Assembly: GCA_003439945.1 (NCBI GenBank)
Contig: QVRM01007053.1
Span: 248,001 to 312,000, forward strand
Origin: Dermanyssus gallinae
Lineage: Eukaryota; Arthropoda; Arachnida; Mesostigmata; Dermanyssidae
DNA length: 64,000 nucleotides
Direction: 5' to 3'
Part shown: piece after piece, positions 25,327 to 38,457 of the stretch
How positions within the stretch are numbered: the stretch's first letter is position 1
Layout of the letters: the number at the start of each line of letters is the position of its first letter
Made by a program: the position numbers and the translations under genes
Notes under the pieces: generated by a model
Databases searched by the model: none
Told to the model about the DNA's origin: nothing
What the model saw: only the letters and a program-made list of their open reading frames with translations

Positions 25327-25513
25327 GAGCCCGGTGGCGTGATGGCTTAAGTCTGCGCCTCGCAGCCGGAGAAGACACATAGGTGCGCGGGTTCGAGCCC
25401 CACCGTTGCACAATTGTAACGTATCTATGGAGGTCCGTCTATGAAACAATGTGAAAAACAGTCCCGTGGGCGTTAAATCTTGGCTGAGGGTCAGCCCGAA
25501 AGCTTTACTTTAC
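25327..25513 (+). mobile_element. tRNA-derived SINE, tandem copy 2
   Basis: Starts GAGCCCGGTGGCGTGATGG and shares the whole body with copy 1, about 206 bases downstream of it. The B box GGGTTCGAGCCCC at 25389-25401 is canonical. The 3' end, TTTACTTTAC, runs into (TAG)n at 25514-25532. Confidence 0.87.
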
Positions 25514-25540
25514 TAGTAGTAGTAGTAGTAGTAATTTGTC

Positions 25541-25728
25541 GAGCCCGGTGGCGTGGTGGCTTAAGTCTGCGCCTCGCAACCGGAGGAGACACATAGGTGC
25601 GCGGGTTCGAACCCCACCGTTGCACATTTGTATTTATGGGGGTCCGTCTATGAAGCAATGTGAAAAACAGTTCCGTGGACGTTAAATCTTGGCTGAGGGT
25701 CAGCCCAAAAACTTTACTAGTAGTAGTA
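25541..25728 (+). mobile_element. tRNA-derived SINE, tandem copy 3
   Basis: Starts GAGCCCGGTGGCGTGGTGG, 214 bases after copy 2. The B box GGTTCGAACCCC near 25602 is the best match of the three to a functional pol III promoter. The tail lacks one TTTAC unit and ends in TAGTAGTAATTTGG, the same short sequence that follows copy 2's (TAG)n. Confidence 0.87.
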
Positions 25729-25729
25729 A

Positions 25730-27600
25730 TTTGGCCGGTTGAGTGAAGGGACTACGACGACGACGACAACAACAACAACGATACCGTCAGTAAAGTTTTT
25801 GCTTGTTTGTTTCGATTTACCGATAGAGAGGCAGACGTACTGGTCACCATGCTAGCATGCACTGCTGCATCGGGGCGGACCGCCTTCGTGGCACACTTCG
25901 GAATGCAGTAGAGTATGGACACAGATGCGCTACGGGTGTCGCTGCTGTTGTCGCTAGTCAGAGACGTTTGAACTTAGAGATTGGAGGATTTTTGTAATGC
26001 CGCTTACGCTATACTTATATGTAATTGATCAACCACAGACTATCATAGGCCAGCGATTGGAACAGAACTTGGATTTGATTTAACATTAGGTGTATTCAAT
26101 ACATCTATTCTAAAACCGTGTTTGCTTGCTTACTATGAAGAAAATGTTTATATATGTATATATATATATGTATATATATATATTGCTGTCAGGTTGCAAG
26201 GTTTGTAGAGCAGCAAACGCTGCAAGGAAGTGCCAACGACAAGTCACTGGACAAGTGTGATTTATGTGAAGTGTGAGTACATATAACAGAGAGAGAGAGC
26301 AATGTCGGAAAAGCGCTTAGTTGGCGTCTCCGTCGGCGTAGGAAATCGTCGTGGCCAGGCAGGATTTGATGGCGAAAGCCTGTGCAGCAACGCAATAGCA
26401 AGATTGAAATTGAGAGCATGAACAGATTCGGGCAGAAGTGTCGGCTCCGTCGAACTGACCCGGAAATTACCGGACGTGCCGTCAGGTCCAGGAGCACAAC
26501 GAGACACAAACGACGACGACCCTTAAGCGGCTCCCTCAAACGTCAAGCCCCGTAATTAAATTTACCACCGAAATGAATTAGCGCGGCGTTGCGTACCGGG
26601 GGGCGCAGGGCAAGCGCCGCGTGAGCGTGTGCCCATGTGTGTTTATTAACTAGCCAGCTTGACTCATACAGCTAACTGTCGGGGCCCAGGCCGCTTGCTA
26701 GTCTGTCAGGCGATACGCACTGAACGAGCACTGATGAATTTCCTGCGTCACTGAGCGATTAGCCGCCGCCAGCCACCACGATGCTCACGACCATCTACCA
26801 TCTACGGCCTCAGCACAGGTGACACAGGTTCGTCCAGTTCGAGACAGCGTCAGCCGCGGCCGTAGCTTTCCAGAGTGCTTGCCTGTTGACGACTACTGCC
26901 GCCCTGTATGTTGGTCGTCTACCTAGCGGCGATGTTTGCCTCACGCCATGTAACCAGACTGATTGTGTACTCTGCTCGATCTGAACATGCAAATCTTTAC
27001 AACAGAGCTTCTTTTAGACGGTACACTGTCTAACACGCAGCATAGTCTGGCGTCTAGTTACGCGTTCGACGTCTACCTGATTCATTGAACCTGCATGCGG
27101 CGCAGGTGTGCTGTCACGGAACGCGTTTTGTGTTCACTGCTTGCAGATGTCACGCTAGTGTGTGTTTTATATCGGACTTCATCTTCGGGTAAACGAGGGT
27201 CACCAAGGAGCAATTTGTTAATGACAAAAAATATCTCAAGCACCAGCAAAATAAACTGAAAAAGCGCAAGGACTACTGCGTAGAGCATACCGGCAGGACA
27301 ACGCTAGCCACATAAACCAGGATTAAGCCCTTGCTGTAGTTGCGGTAATAGTATGTTTGCGCTTTGCGACTCTTGCATGTTTTCGACGACCGCGTTTACT
27401 ACCGCATCAAGCCCCAACGCCTACAGCTATTCCGTACGATCGCGTCTTTTCACTTCCCTCGCCCTACTGTCGAAGCAAGATCCTAAGAGTATAGATTAAG
27501 GCAAGCAGTACAAACTTTTTATGTGCTGGCGCCACCGAGTAGGGTTCGCGCCGAGAACTCGCGCCGAGAAGGATAAAACGCGTAAAAGCGCATAGGTTGA
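25730..27600. other. Non-coding stretch
   Basis: Contains (ACG)n(ACA)n near 25755-25782 and an imperfect TA/TG tract at 26150-26184. No gene seen. Confidence 0.5.
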
Positions 27601-27601
27601 A

Positions 27602-27692
27602 CACGTGGAAATGGGCAAGGTGAGCGGACGGCCTTAGCGAAGCAGAAGAGTCTTCTTGGTAAGGTCTGCTCACCTTGCCCATGTCTACATGT
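27602..27692 (+). other. Long near-perfect hairpin (pre-miRNA-like or small inverted-repeat element)
   Basis: ATGGGCAAGGTGAGC at 27611-27625 pairs perfectly with GCTCACCTTGCCCAT at 27668-27682. Outside it, CACGTG pairs with CATGTG (one G-T). Inside, GGA/TCT, CCTTA/TAAGG and AGAAGA/TCTTCT add further helix after small bulges. The whole folds into one stem-loop of about 91 bases, the size of an animal microRNA precursor. No mature sequence was recognised. A small inverted-repeat transposon remnant is an alternative. Confidence 0.55.
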
Positions 27693-30573
27693 GAAATATC
27701 AACGCGTATCTAACTAGCGAAGAAACACGTCGGCGAAAAAGCACTGCAGAAGCTGGAGAAGATGCCGCCACAGAATCGAGAAAAGGCGGCGGTTCGACTT
27801 ATTCGACGTTGTTGTTGTTGGTGGTGTTGTTGTTGTTGTTGGTGGTGGTAGTGGTCGAGAGGCGTAGGGTGTCGTATCGTTTGTCCACGACGAGGGCGGC
27901 GGTAAGCATCGCTGTAGTCAGCCAGCTTACCGAGCTAGAGAGAATACGAGACGAGTTTCGACCGTCGCGCAGCCAGATTCGCCGCTTGGTGTAGGCGGGT
28001 GTTGTCGTTGGCGGCGCCGCGGCCGCTGCCGCCACCACCGCTAGCCGCAGTTGGCGTCAGCAGCGAGGTGGAATGATGCTGCCTCCCACAGGCCTAGGTA
28101 GGACAGCACGAGGACGCACGGCTGCAGACAGCAAAGACAGCACGAGGCCCTCCTATCTTCCTCGCTAGCCTCCTCCTCCATCTTCTTCATCGCGGCTTCC
28201 TTCTCCTTCTTCTCCTCGAGGCGGCAACCTTCGTCTAGCCGCCAGACTCCTGTATGCGCCCCCTCCACCTTCCGCCTATGTTCGTTTGCATCGCTGCACC
28301 AAGCAAGCAAGCAAGTTGCTCGCAGTCGACCCGCTAAGAATTGACCAACCGAGCGGGGGCGGACGGGCTGGCGGGGGGACTTGCGTGCGTGCGTGCATTC
28401 AACAAGCGACAGCAAACGTTGAGAACTAAGTCGTCGCTAGGTAGGTAAGTGGACGACAGCTAAAACGAGGAGTTGAGTAGTAGTGAGAGGGGGCCAACCG
28501 AAGGGGCGGCCCAGGCTGCACCGGCGTCTCTGGTGGTAGCTCGGGGGCGCGCGGGCCAGCAGTAACGGCAGCGGCGGGGTAGCGTCGTTGTTGTTGGGCT
28601 GACGCCGCCGCCGCCGTCGTCCTTGTCAGACCATCGTCGTCCATCCGCTTCGGGCATCTGTTCGTTTTGGTTCGTTCATCTCCGTCCGTCCGGGGGAGGG
28701 CCCGAGGCGGGAAATGCGCCGACCGACCCACCGTATGAACGAAAGAAGTCTGTCAGTCAGTCAGTCAGCCGGCCAACTAACCAGCCAGCGAGACAGCGAG
28801 GCAGCCTAGCCGGGTGTTGCTAGCACTGCTGGCAACGGTCTCGGAATCTTCGGTTGCCTCACTCAGAACAACACTGGCAGGAGAGCCTACGCTCCTCTGT
28901 ATGTACGTACGCATGTATGTATGTGCATCAGCACGCGTAGTCACGCACGCAGTACGCAAGAAAGAACGGTGGCAAACGTACAGACAACCGCCCCCGCCCA
29001 CACGCTGCACTAAGCAGGCAAGCCGCTGTGCGGACGCCGAACGCCGCGTCTGATAGCAGCAGCAGGCGGCGACGGCAAGAGCGGCGCGCTGGTGGTGGTG
29101 GTTGGTGGCCATAAGTTTATGTATTTGAAAACGACGTCTTAAATCCCGTTTGAAAAAGTGAAGCTTACCAGTGGGCCACAGTGAAAGCAAACGGCCGGCC
29201 CGACCCGGCTTCTCGGTCGGCAACCGACTACCGCCCGCCGGCTATCAGCAGCGAACAAACTTGCCTTCCAAAACCTACCTTGACAGCAACAGACATGATG
29301 ATGATGACGATGATGATGATGAGGATACTGATGACACTGTTGATGATGACGCTGCCAGGGGGAGGGGGGGCGCTGCAACGGGCCCGACTCAACAGCCAGA
29401 CCGACAGGCCGGGCAGAGCATCAACCTCTGCTGGGACGGCGCGCGCTTCCCGGCAGTGCGATCGCAACTCCCCTTTCGTTTTGTTGCTTCTCGTCGGTCC
29501 CTTTGCTACTCTTCTCCTCCTGCTGATGTTACTGTTACTGCTGCTGCTCGTTCTTGGGAATCCGGCTTTTGAACGCAAAATACGAAACCCGCGCCCATAA
29601 CGGATGATCTTGGGAAGTCGGTGCCGCCTCAAGTACCCGCGAAAGACACGCTGTCGGTCTGGACGAACGATGTCTCTCAGCGTAAATATTCTCCGTCACC
29701 ACCAATAACAGTCACCTCCCCATCCTCCCCACATATACACGGGCTGACGTTGACTGCAACCCCTTGGTGGTGTGCAAGCCCACGCTGCTCGTGTGCAGCA
29801 GCCGCACCACTGAGCAAAAATAAATGATTCTTTGCCCCCATATTACTGCATGCGCCTCGCTGTAGACGAGAGCGAAACGATGCAAGTTATCGGTACGAGG
29901 GTAAAATAGAGGGAGAATGGGCGGGAGAGAGAGAGAGACAGAGAGAAAGGGCAGACGATTCTGAGAAGATCTAAACCATTTGAACTGACGGTGACGCATA
30001 ACGCAATCCGCACCAACGCCACTTCGTCAATAGTAAGCTGCTTCTATAGCCTGGATTATGGATTTCGCAACTAAGCGGATTAATGAGTACCTTCTGTCGT
30101 ATGCCGTGTACTTGGTCAGCCAAAACGGTACTTACAATGACCAAAGTAGAACTTGCAAAGCATTTGCAGTGTTCGAGTAGGTCTTGCAAACACGTCTTGC
30201 AGGCGTTCATCGCTATGGAGAAAGGCTCAACTGCTATGCAAAGCTAATAGCCTATTAGGATCTAAAAAGCATTCTCCGTCAAAAAACGCATCTCCTATCA
30301 TGCCTCGAAGTACACCCTAACTACTAAAGTTGCATCTAATTTGCAAGCAAACAACAATCGAGGGTTGTAGGAGACGCAAGTAAAAAACGTACACCTGATA
30401 CATTTTGCATCCTGCATAGTAGCGCACTTTAATTGAAAACACGGTACTATGATAATATTATAAAACGCGACAATCTGGCACATAAGGCATCACTCGATAA
30501 AACTCGGGAGTCCTACGTTGTTATGCAAAATGAAAAACACGTATGCGAACATTATACATAAATAGGCATGCGT

Positions 30574-30597
30574 ATGCATGTATCCTGATACATGCAT
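30574..30597. repeat. Short perfect inverted repeat (11-bp arms)
   Basis: ATGCATGTATC and GATACATGCAT are separated by CT. Confidence 0.85.
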
Positions 30598-33500
30598 TCG
30601 GGACGATGGCCGCATAGGCAACCACTTTTGTCAAACACGTTCGTTTGAGCTAGTTTGACTTTTAAATGACCTTTAATACGTAAATGTATTGTACAATATG
30701 ATACTGTCAAACATCATGTTGTGCTTTCTCTGATGCATATACCGCACCACACGCCACCAGTAAATTAAACAGAAATAACTTTTGGCTAACGTCAATGCAA
30801 TAGATGCATTTTCTGTGCATTCCGGCTGGCACCTGGCATTCGGCTGGTACTCTTCATAACGAACACCTGTTCGCCGTTCATTAGCGAATAGCCATACACG
30901 TCACAGCGTCTAGTCCAGCGCAGCTTGACCCTTACGGTGTTTTCAACTAGTGTTTTTCCTGGCGGTTCCCTCATCGGGCGTCGTTATAACCCTTAAGACG
31001 ACGTCGACCGCCATGTTTGACCGCCAACAGTGTTGTTGTTTTTGCTGTCGTCGTCGTCGTAGAAGAAGAGGACGTCGTAGTAATCGTGATAGAGCTATTG
31101 CTGCCCTGACTGGCAGAGGCGGCGTGTTAGTAAGCCGCCACGACGACGACGACGACATGTTGAACGAGGCTCGGAACTTTGCTACGACTACTTTCTCTAT
31201 CTCTCTCTCTCTCTGACTCTTTCCAGAGCTCTCTCACGTATCTCTTTCTTTCTCTCTCATTCCCTCTCGCTCTTTGTCTTTGTCTATCCGTAGAGTGCTA
31301 CCCAACCCATCTCTCGTTGATTAACAGCTGCTGCCCTCTGCTTGCTTGCCGGTGGCTGCTGGAAAACGGCTTGGGGTGGCTCCTGCCGCTGCTGCTGCTG
31401 CCGCCGTAGAGCCAAAGGGACCGCGAGAGCTGAGCCAAAAGCCGCCGTGGCCACGGCAACTGCGGCTGCATAGAAGGAGGCAGTCAGCCTTCGCCAGCCT
31501 GGATGGTGCCGCTGCTGCTGCTGCTATACAACATCTCGCTTACCCCAACCAATGCACCTTCCACTATCCCTAACCCCCCGTCATCCCCTCAACTTTCCAC
31601 CCACAACCCCAGCTGCTGCTGCTCCCTCATACCCCTCTTTCGATCCTCGTCATCGTCGTCGTCGTGTTCGTCGTCCGCCACCAATATAGAGGGCCGTCGG
31701 TTGCTGAGTCCGTCTATCCGAGGAGCTCGGGGCTCGAGCTCCTCGCCCTTCCCCGCCCGTCCAGCGCGAGGAGGGCTCTCTTTTCGATGCGTGATCTTTC
31801 CAGCACCCCACCCCCCTCCGTCGTCGTCGTCGTAGTAGCAGCAGCAGCAGTCCTTTACCTCCTCGCTCTATACCGCCCGGTCGGCCCAGTTCTTCCCACA
31901 TTCAGCCATTCAGGAGAAGACACCTAGCCAGCCACCCAGTCACCGCATCCACCCAGCCACTCACAAGGCCCCTCAAGGTTGATTCCCTTTCCTTTTCCCA
32001 ATGCTGCTTGTTCCTCTCCTGGCTCTCTTGCTTAAGCACTCTCTTCTCGATAGCTAGCTCACCCGTCCACTCTCCTCTATTGCTTACTCTCGCTTGCTTG
32101 TTCTTGTTTTCGCTCGTTCCCTTTCCACCCTTTGCCGGCTACTGGCTGGCAGGCTTGTCCCTCGCATGCTGGCTGGCCGGCCCTTCGAAGGGCAAACAAC
32201 TGAGAGGGGAAAGAGGTGATCTAGCAGGCGAGAACGAGCGACGGCGACGACGACAACAACAACAACACATACTCTCTACCACTACTACCATCACCAGCGC
32301 TGCCGCTGCAGCCACCGTACCACCACCATCACCACTCCTGCCGGCTTGCCCTTGTGAAGCCCTGATTCCCCCTGTCCTTCGTTCGCCACAGCAGTAGCGG
32401 CGGAGGCGCTGGCAATGCGAGATGCGAACCCCGGGGGCGGAAGGGGGGTTCAGGGGTGGCGGTAGTGGTAGTGTTGCTGCTGCTGGCGGTGGTTGTGGAG
32501 CTGGTGGTCATGGTGGTGGTGGTGGTGGAGGGAAACGGTACCGTCGCGGTAGCAGCAACCACAGCACTCACAGACAGACGAACACATGTATCGACAGACA
32601 GACAGACATACATACATACATTCAGATGGACGGACAGACGCACAGACATACAGATAGAGAGAGATACGCATAGCAAGCAAACAACCACAGGCAACTGGGC
32701 TGGCAGGCTGAAGGGCGGGCGGGCGGTCGTTCTGTACGGGCCGGCGTTGGAAGCCCGCTGCAAATAGGCAGAAGAGGACCGACGAACAGACGAAGAGACA
32801 GCCAGGACAACGCTACACATACACGCTTCCACGCGCTCACACACACACATATATATATGTATATATATATACATATACACGCATGTCTATATGTACGCAT
32901 AAACCCTTAACGTAGATCGTTGAGGAGGCGGCACTGGCTACACACAGCTGCATAGCATCATCGTTGTCGTTCTAACTCACCCCCCCCCCCCGCCCTTCTC
33001 CCTTCGCCATTCCACTGCTGGTACACCACGTACTACAGCAACTGCGACGCCGCCAACAGCTATTACTACTACAACTGCTACTACAACGGCTATCGTCATC
33101 AGCAGAGGCGGCAGCAACAACAACAACTGCTGCTGAGCATCGGCCGCGCTGTGGGCACTGGAAGCGAAAAACACGGGCCGTGGTCGGGCGGTTCGTCGGT
33201 CGTAGCGCAACAAGTGGAAGACACGCAGAGAGCGGCAGGCAGCCAGCGAAAGAGCGTGAGAGGGAGAGGGAGAGGTAAGGCGGGCGAGAGGAAATACCAG
33301 CAAAGGAGAGACAGGACGGAGGAACGGCGCGTATTGCTGGGCGCCCCTCACAGCCCGCAGGCTGTCTGCCAGAAGCGTTCGTTCCGCGCTCACTACACGT
33401 CCCCCCTTAGGTGTCCCTGAGCGTCCCCATAGTTCGTGTTGTTATTGCTGTTGTTATAATTGTTGTTGTTGCTGTTGTTGTTAGCGGCGTCATTATGTTC

Positions 33501-35012
33501 ATATGCGTCGACAACAACACAACAATCGTAGCAACTGTAGCAGCAATGAAAACAGCAGCAGCAGCAACAAGTATCTACTGATTATACTACTATTACTACT
33601 ACTACTACTACTACAGCCAGACCAATAACAATAACAACGATAACTGCGCAAGCATCGGGCAACGGCAAAAATAGCGCGAACAGCCACAAGCCAATCAATG
33701 GCGTACCCTGGTGGGTGTAATGCTACTAGGCTAGCCTGTATGTGTGAACAAGCCCGACGGCAGAGCTAGATAGAGAGAGCAAAAAGAAAAGGTATCGGAT
33801 GAATAAGATGTAATCACAGATCAAATGGGCTTATTCCAATACAGCAGCACTAATCGTTTCGTTTGCTTTCTTGTTCTATAGATTACGGTTTACTTCAGCT
33901 AGCGAAATGCAAAGGTCCACCGGGGCCGCCGCCGCCGCTGCTACCAGACTGAAATATGATCTGGTGTTTGTTGTTGTTGTTGTTGTTGTTGTTGTTATAA
34001 GACGTGTGTTCAGACACAAAATGTCTGCCAACGCAGGGACACCTACGCACACGTCGATTAGACGACGTTCTGTCGCCTTGAGATAAAACGCCTCCGTCAC
34101 GATGACATTTTTCTTGGAAGAGCCGACAACACAAAACATCGACTGGATTGAGTGAGAGAGCACACACGAGCGCGATGTTATTGTTGTTATGACGTTGGAA
34201 AATACGTTACTACGATGACTTCTACTACTACTACTTCTACTACTATTTCTACTGTTAATAGTATTATGACTATTGTGACGATGATGGTGATGATGATAAT
34301 GATGATGAGGGTTGTTATTATTATTATTATTATTATTATTAGATTATTAATATAGGTATCAACACATGACGCCGAACGCATCAGGCGCCGCAACCCCAGA
34401 AATGAAGCACCGCGTTCTTCACTTTTATAGGGTAAAGTGAAAAGAGCGTTGCTACGATCTAGCGTTGACTGTCTCGTCGGCGTCTGTTTATCTATCTATC
34501 TCTCCCGCTCGACTGACTCGCGTGCGACGACGACGACGACTGCGACAACGATGCCAGCGACCACTGGCGGAAATAGACCAAGGTCGGGCATAGAGGATCA
34601 TTTCCAGCTTCGAGCTTCGCGTGTCGCACACCGACGACACACCGTCACGCACATGTATCGACACATAGCCCCCCCCCCCCCCCCACACCCCCGCACAATC
34701 CGGCCTACACAGTCACGCAGGCTTACCACTCGCACACAGAGGGCACCCCCCACCCATCCTAACGCTGACACGCCTGTTACAGACATGCGCGCGCGTGAAG
34801 ACGACGACGGCCACCGACCGAACGAACAGGCGAAGACTTCCACCAGCTGTTATCCCTCCCGCTGCAGCTGTTGATGTCCTGCTGCGCTGTAGCCGTGCGA
34901 GAGAGAGACAGAGGGGGGGAGGAGGTTCGAGGAAGCAAAGGAGGCAGGGAAATATAACTCGAAGATCACAACATCAAGGGAGAGCGACACATGGTTAGAT
35001 TGAAGGCGAGTT

Positions 35013-35054
<42 letters not shown>

Positions 35055-35390
35055 CATGCTGTAGAAGTAATCGTCGTAGTAATGGTGGTCGTAGCCAGGG
35101 TCATCTGCATACCGGGCCCCGAGTTGCCTGGCTTGCCGGTTGCCCCGCCTGCCTTCCTGCCAAAAGCACCACTCGTAGCAGAAACGACGGCAGCACATGA
35201 GGATGTGTATGTGTAATCGTGTGTGTGTGGGGGGAGGCGGGGAGAAAAGCAAGGGGTGTCTCCAAAGAGAGTGGAATTTCAGCTAAGCGCGCTCGGCGGG
35301 AAACAACTATTTGGAGAAGGACAAACATAGACAAACGATGGATGCAGCAGCCGAAGCATTAGCAACAGGGGACGCACGAGGATGCAATCC

Positions 35391-35467
35391 GCTAGCAAAG
35401 CTAGAAAGAAGCTAGCAGAGCTAGGAAGACGCTAGCAGAGCTAGCAGAGCAGGCTAGCAGAGCTAGG
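35391..35467. repeat. GCTAGC/AGAGCTAG minisatellite
   Basis: About five imperfect repeats of GCTAGCAGAGCTAG with short spacers (AAAGAA, GAAGAC, CAGAGCAG). Each unit contains the palindrome GCTAGC and the near-palindrome AGAGCTAG, so the array can form small hairpins. Confidence 0.75.
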
Positions 35468-35999
35468 CCGTTGGATAGGACTCGAAGGCTAGCGATAGCT
35501 CTCCTGGACCGGGATCCGCCGCAACAGAATCGGCAATGGTACAAAAATCAACTACGACTACTACCACCATCAGCAGCAACTATGAAAACTGTCAACAACA
35601 ACAACAACAGCAGCGGTAGCAAAGTTTTCCCGTGCCAACCTCGGCGCGATGATTATGAACTAATTTGTTGCACGCGGATATATTATAACAAGCACAACCT
35701 CGATCTCTCTCGGTGGACTTCTGGACATCGGCCGCCGTGCTCTCGAATCTCCTCCTTCCTCTTGTCTTGATTTTTTTCCTGTTCTTCTTCTTCTAACTTC
35801 CCCTTTGCCTCTCTTGCTGAATTTCTTGCTTTTCTACTCATCGTCGTCGTCGTCGTCATGTCGTCGCCCGCCCGCTCTGGGGCAACGGATTCTACCACCT
35901 TCTCAAGCTCCAGACTGCCGCCATATAGGACCATCAAATTGACCAAGAGAGAGAGCGAAAGAGAGCGACAGAGAAAGCGAGGAAAAGAGACGGAGAGAA

Positions 36000-38030
36000 A
36001 TTAACAGAAATGGGGAGCTAAAGGCCGAGCGTCGAGGGAACGCATAGCGAACATGGCCGCATTGCCACACCAACTTGTTTGGCCACACTGCTCACCATGC
36101 CGTGACCACAGCGACTGGGCTACGGGGTGGCGGATGTGGGTACAGCATATTGTCATTGGCACGCACTTCCACCTGTGCACCGTCCCCCTGACCAAGCCAA
36201 GTAACAACAACAACTCGACTTCGCACAAGAAGGCCACCGAGATTTTTTCATACACGTGCATAATTTAATAATGCAGAACACTCAGCAGTTGATCGCATAT
36301 GCACGAATTTGACGTTACAGGACTTCACTTCGAATGTGTGCGAGCCAGTATAATAACATTAATAATTTGTTTGCTTTTTTCTACCGTGCCGCCTTAGAGG
36401 AGGTCGTCGTTTCAAACTCTACAGTACGCAATAGTGCAATCGTACTATACCGTTTAGGGTATCATGGTTCTTTTTCGACGAACGGCTAACATGTATATAT
36501 ACTACTAAACCAAATGTATATGCACCATAACGGAGGGCATGCAGGCTTAATGCAGGCAACGAACAATGAGCATTGATGTATGCACGTCGCTGCTCACGTC
36601 CTCAGCTGCACTGCGTATTTGTTACTACGACAACAACAATGACGACCACTACAACTACAATTCGCATTGCGCTTGGTATTGCTTTGCTACTTTTGCAATC
36701 ATGCATCAATAGGTGCTTCTTTGCACGAGAGCTTTGGAGTCTTTCTTTGGTGCGCGTATTTGAACTTGCAATAGGCCGGCATGGAGGTAGGTAGCTAGGT
36801 AGGTGTATAGATAGATCGACAGTGATTTGGTCTCCAGGTGCGACTGTGCTCCGCCTCTTCCCAGGAAGCTTCCATATGGTGGTGACGGCACGTACGCCGC
36901 CGCCTCCTCCACGGTCACCCTTTTATCTCCCTTTCTTTACCTATCTCTTTCTCCCTCCCTCCCTAGCTTGCCTTTACTCTCTCTCACTCCCTCTGTCGCC
37001 TTCTCGTTGTTTCGTTCGTTCGTTAAGCAGATCCGCATATAATATACAGTCGGCGGAGGGATACTGAGCAGCAGGCCTCCTCAACCTGCTACTCTTTGGC
37101 TGGTTGAATCTCATCTCACCATTGTAGCCTGCTTGTTTCCAGCCTGCCCGAACAACCCGACAGTCGCTCGCGATGTCGGCCGCACATAGCGGCCACCACA
37201 TGCTGGTACGGCAACTCGCCGCCGAGTGCAAGAAAGAGGCATATAGTCAACGTATCGACGACTCGAATGCTTTTTAACAATATTACATAAAACAATTAAA
37301 CAACTGTACGTAAAACAATATGAACCGGATATTAGCCGGACTCGACGGATGTAATTATCACGGGCGCTAGATCAGATATCAAGTTTAGCGTGTTTAATTG
37401 TAACACCCGTATTCTAACTATAAATAGACAATTTTACTTTGAAACAAAACAAAAACAATGCCAGAACGCATTTGAGCAGAACCTAGATGCACAACGGGGC
37501 ATACCTCGCTAGATCAACAACATAACAGCAGATGTCCGTATAACAAACATGTATCCGGTAGGCAGGTGCCAGGTAACGCAAGACTGCGTCTAAGCTGTAC
37601 CGTCTTCCTCTGTAGATGTAAGGCAATACGCACAAAGGAAAAACCACTGAACCGCGGAACGTGCAGACATAATCTATCGCCAACAGAAGCTAGATAACGG
37701 TTATTCTAACACGATTCCTCGGTGACGTAACTAATCAGCATCACGCCTCGGCTCCCAGTCCGTATCTGCCTGTTGGATCATCTTGTTTGTCTGCACGTCT
37801 GCCGGGTGTTCTCTGCATTCACTCAAGGCACGTTATGACGCCGGTACATAACCTGTCGCCAGCCAGCAGTTACGGTAGGTCGGCATAATTTTTTGTGCTC
37901 AAGTCATCGTGCGTTCTATCGCTTCAACCTTTATAGCGATGCCGTCGTATACGCTAGGGTTGATGGATTGAAATATCCATTGACGTCGTCGTTGTCAGAT
38001 ACTTTGATGTTTGTTACAGACAGAGAGCTA
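36000..38030. other. Non-coding stretch, presumed RasGRF intron
   Basis: Nothing coding was recognised. The second RasGRF exon (expected to begin with a His-Tyr-Phe-Thr-like strand) was looked for here on the minus strand and not found. Confidence 0.45.
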
Positions 38031-38034
38031 AGCA

Positions 38035-38352
38035 ATGCCGGCAATTACAGCTGAAGCCGCAAATGGACTCGACGAAGCCGCCGGCGGCCGCAGGCGAACG
38101 CACTTTTCAGCCTACTTCGTGCGTTCCGTCTGGGCAGCAAAACCATTAAAGTCCGCAAAGCAGCTTATCTTTCCGAAGGAGGAGCTCTGCGTCGACGCGA
38201 GGATACCGCATTACCGCAAGTTTGGACCGCTGAACAACAAGGTCATACCGCCGTTTAAAACCTTGTCTGTCTCAAGGCGCACCGCAGCGACAAGTGTTCG
38301 GCTCGGAAATAAAACGAATAATAGCCGCACCTGTTATGTCCTTGCGGCCTAA
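38035..38352 (+). CDS. Hypothetical ORF of 105 codons near RasGRF
   Basis: Begins ATGCCGGCAATTACAGC and has no internal stop over 318 bases of moderate GC content. The product is basic and contains KSAKQLIFPKEELCVDARI. It resembles nothing I know. It lies within the presumed first intron of RasGRF but on the opposite strand. No neighbouring frame or splice signal supports it, so it may be chance. Confidence 0.2.
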   Translation: MPAITAEAANGLDEAAGGRRRTHFSAYFVRSVWAAKPLKSAKQLIFPKEELCVDARIPHYRKFGPLNNKVIPPFKTLSVSRRTAATSVRLGNKTNNSRTCYVLAA

Positions 38353-38423
38353 ATAGTAACTATATGGCAGGTTATGTTATCTGAAGTATGTGGCACACAT
38401 TATCCAAATTGGCGCATATCCTT

Positions 38424-38426
<3 letters not shown>

Positions 38427-38457
<31 letters not shown>
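38427..38457. repeat. (TA)n microsatellite
   Basis: About 31 bases of TA repeat in the presumed RasGRF first intron. Confidence 0.95.

Larger units (their letters stand above)
27700..36000. repeat. Zone of trinucleotide repeats, no gene recognised
   Basis: This stretch is richer in GC than its surroundings and crowded with triplet runs: (TTG)n at 27808-27852 and 33967-33998, (GAT)n at 29295-29347, (ACT)n near 33587-33615 and (TTA)n near 34314-34340. It also has CGT, GCT and GGT runs, (CT)n at 31195-31215, (AG)n near 35025-35054 and C runs at 32980 and 34672. All long open frames here are homopeptide artefacts of triplet repeats, open on both strands. It may be part of the RasGRF first intron, or the 5' region of an unseen gene. 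Confidence 0.7.

Noticed and set aside
29171..29632. Overlapping 133-139-codon frames on both strands
   Set aside because: Driven by (GAT)n and Leu/Ser codon runs; low-complexity products.
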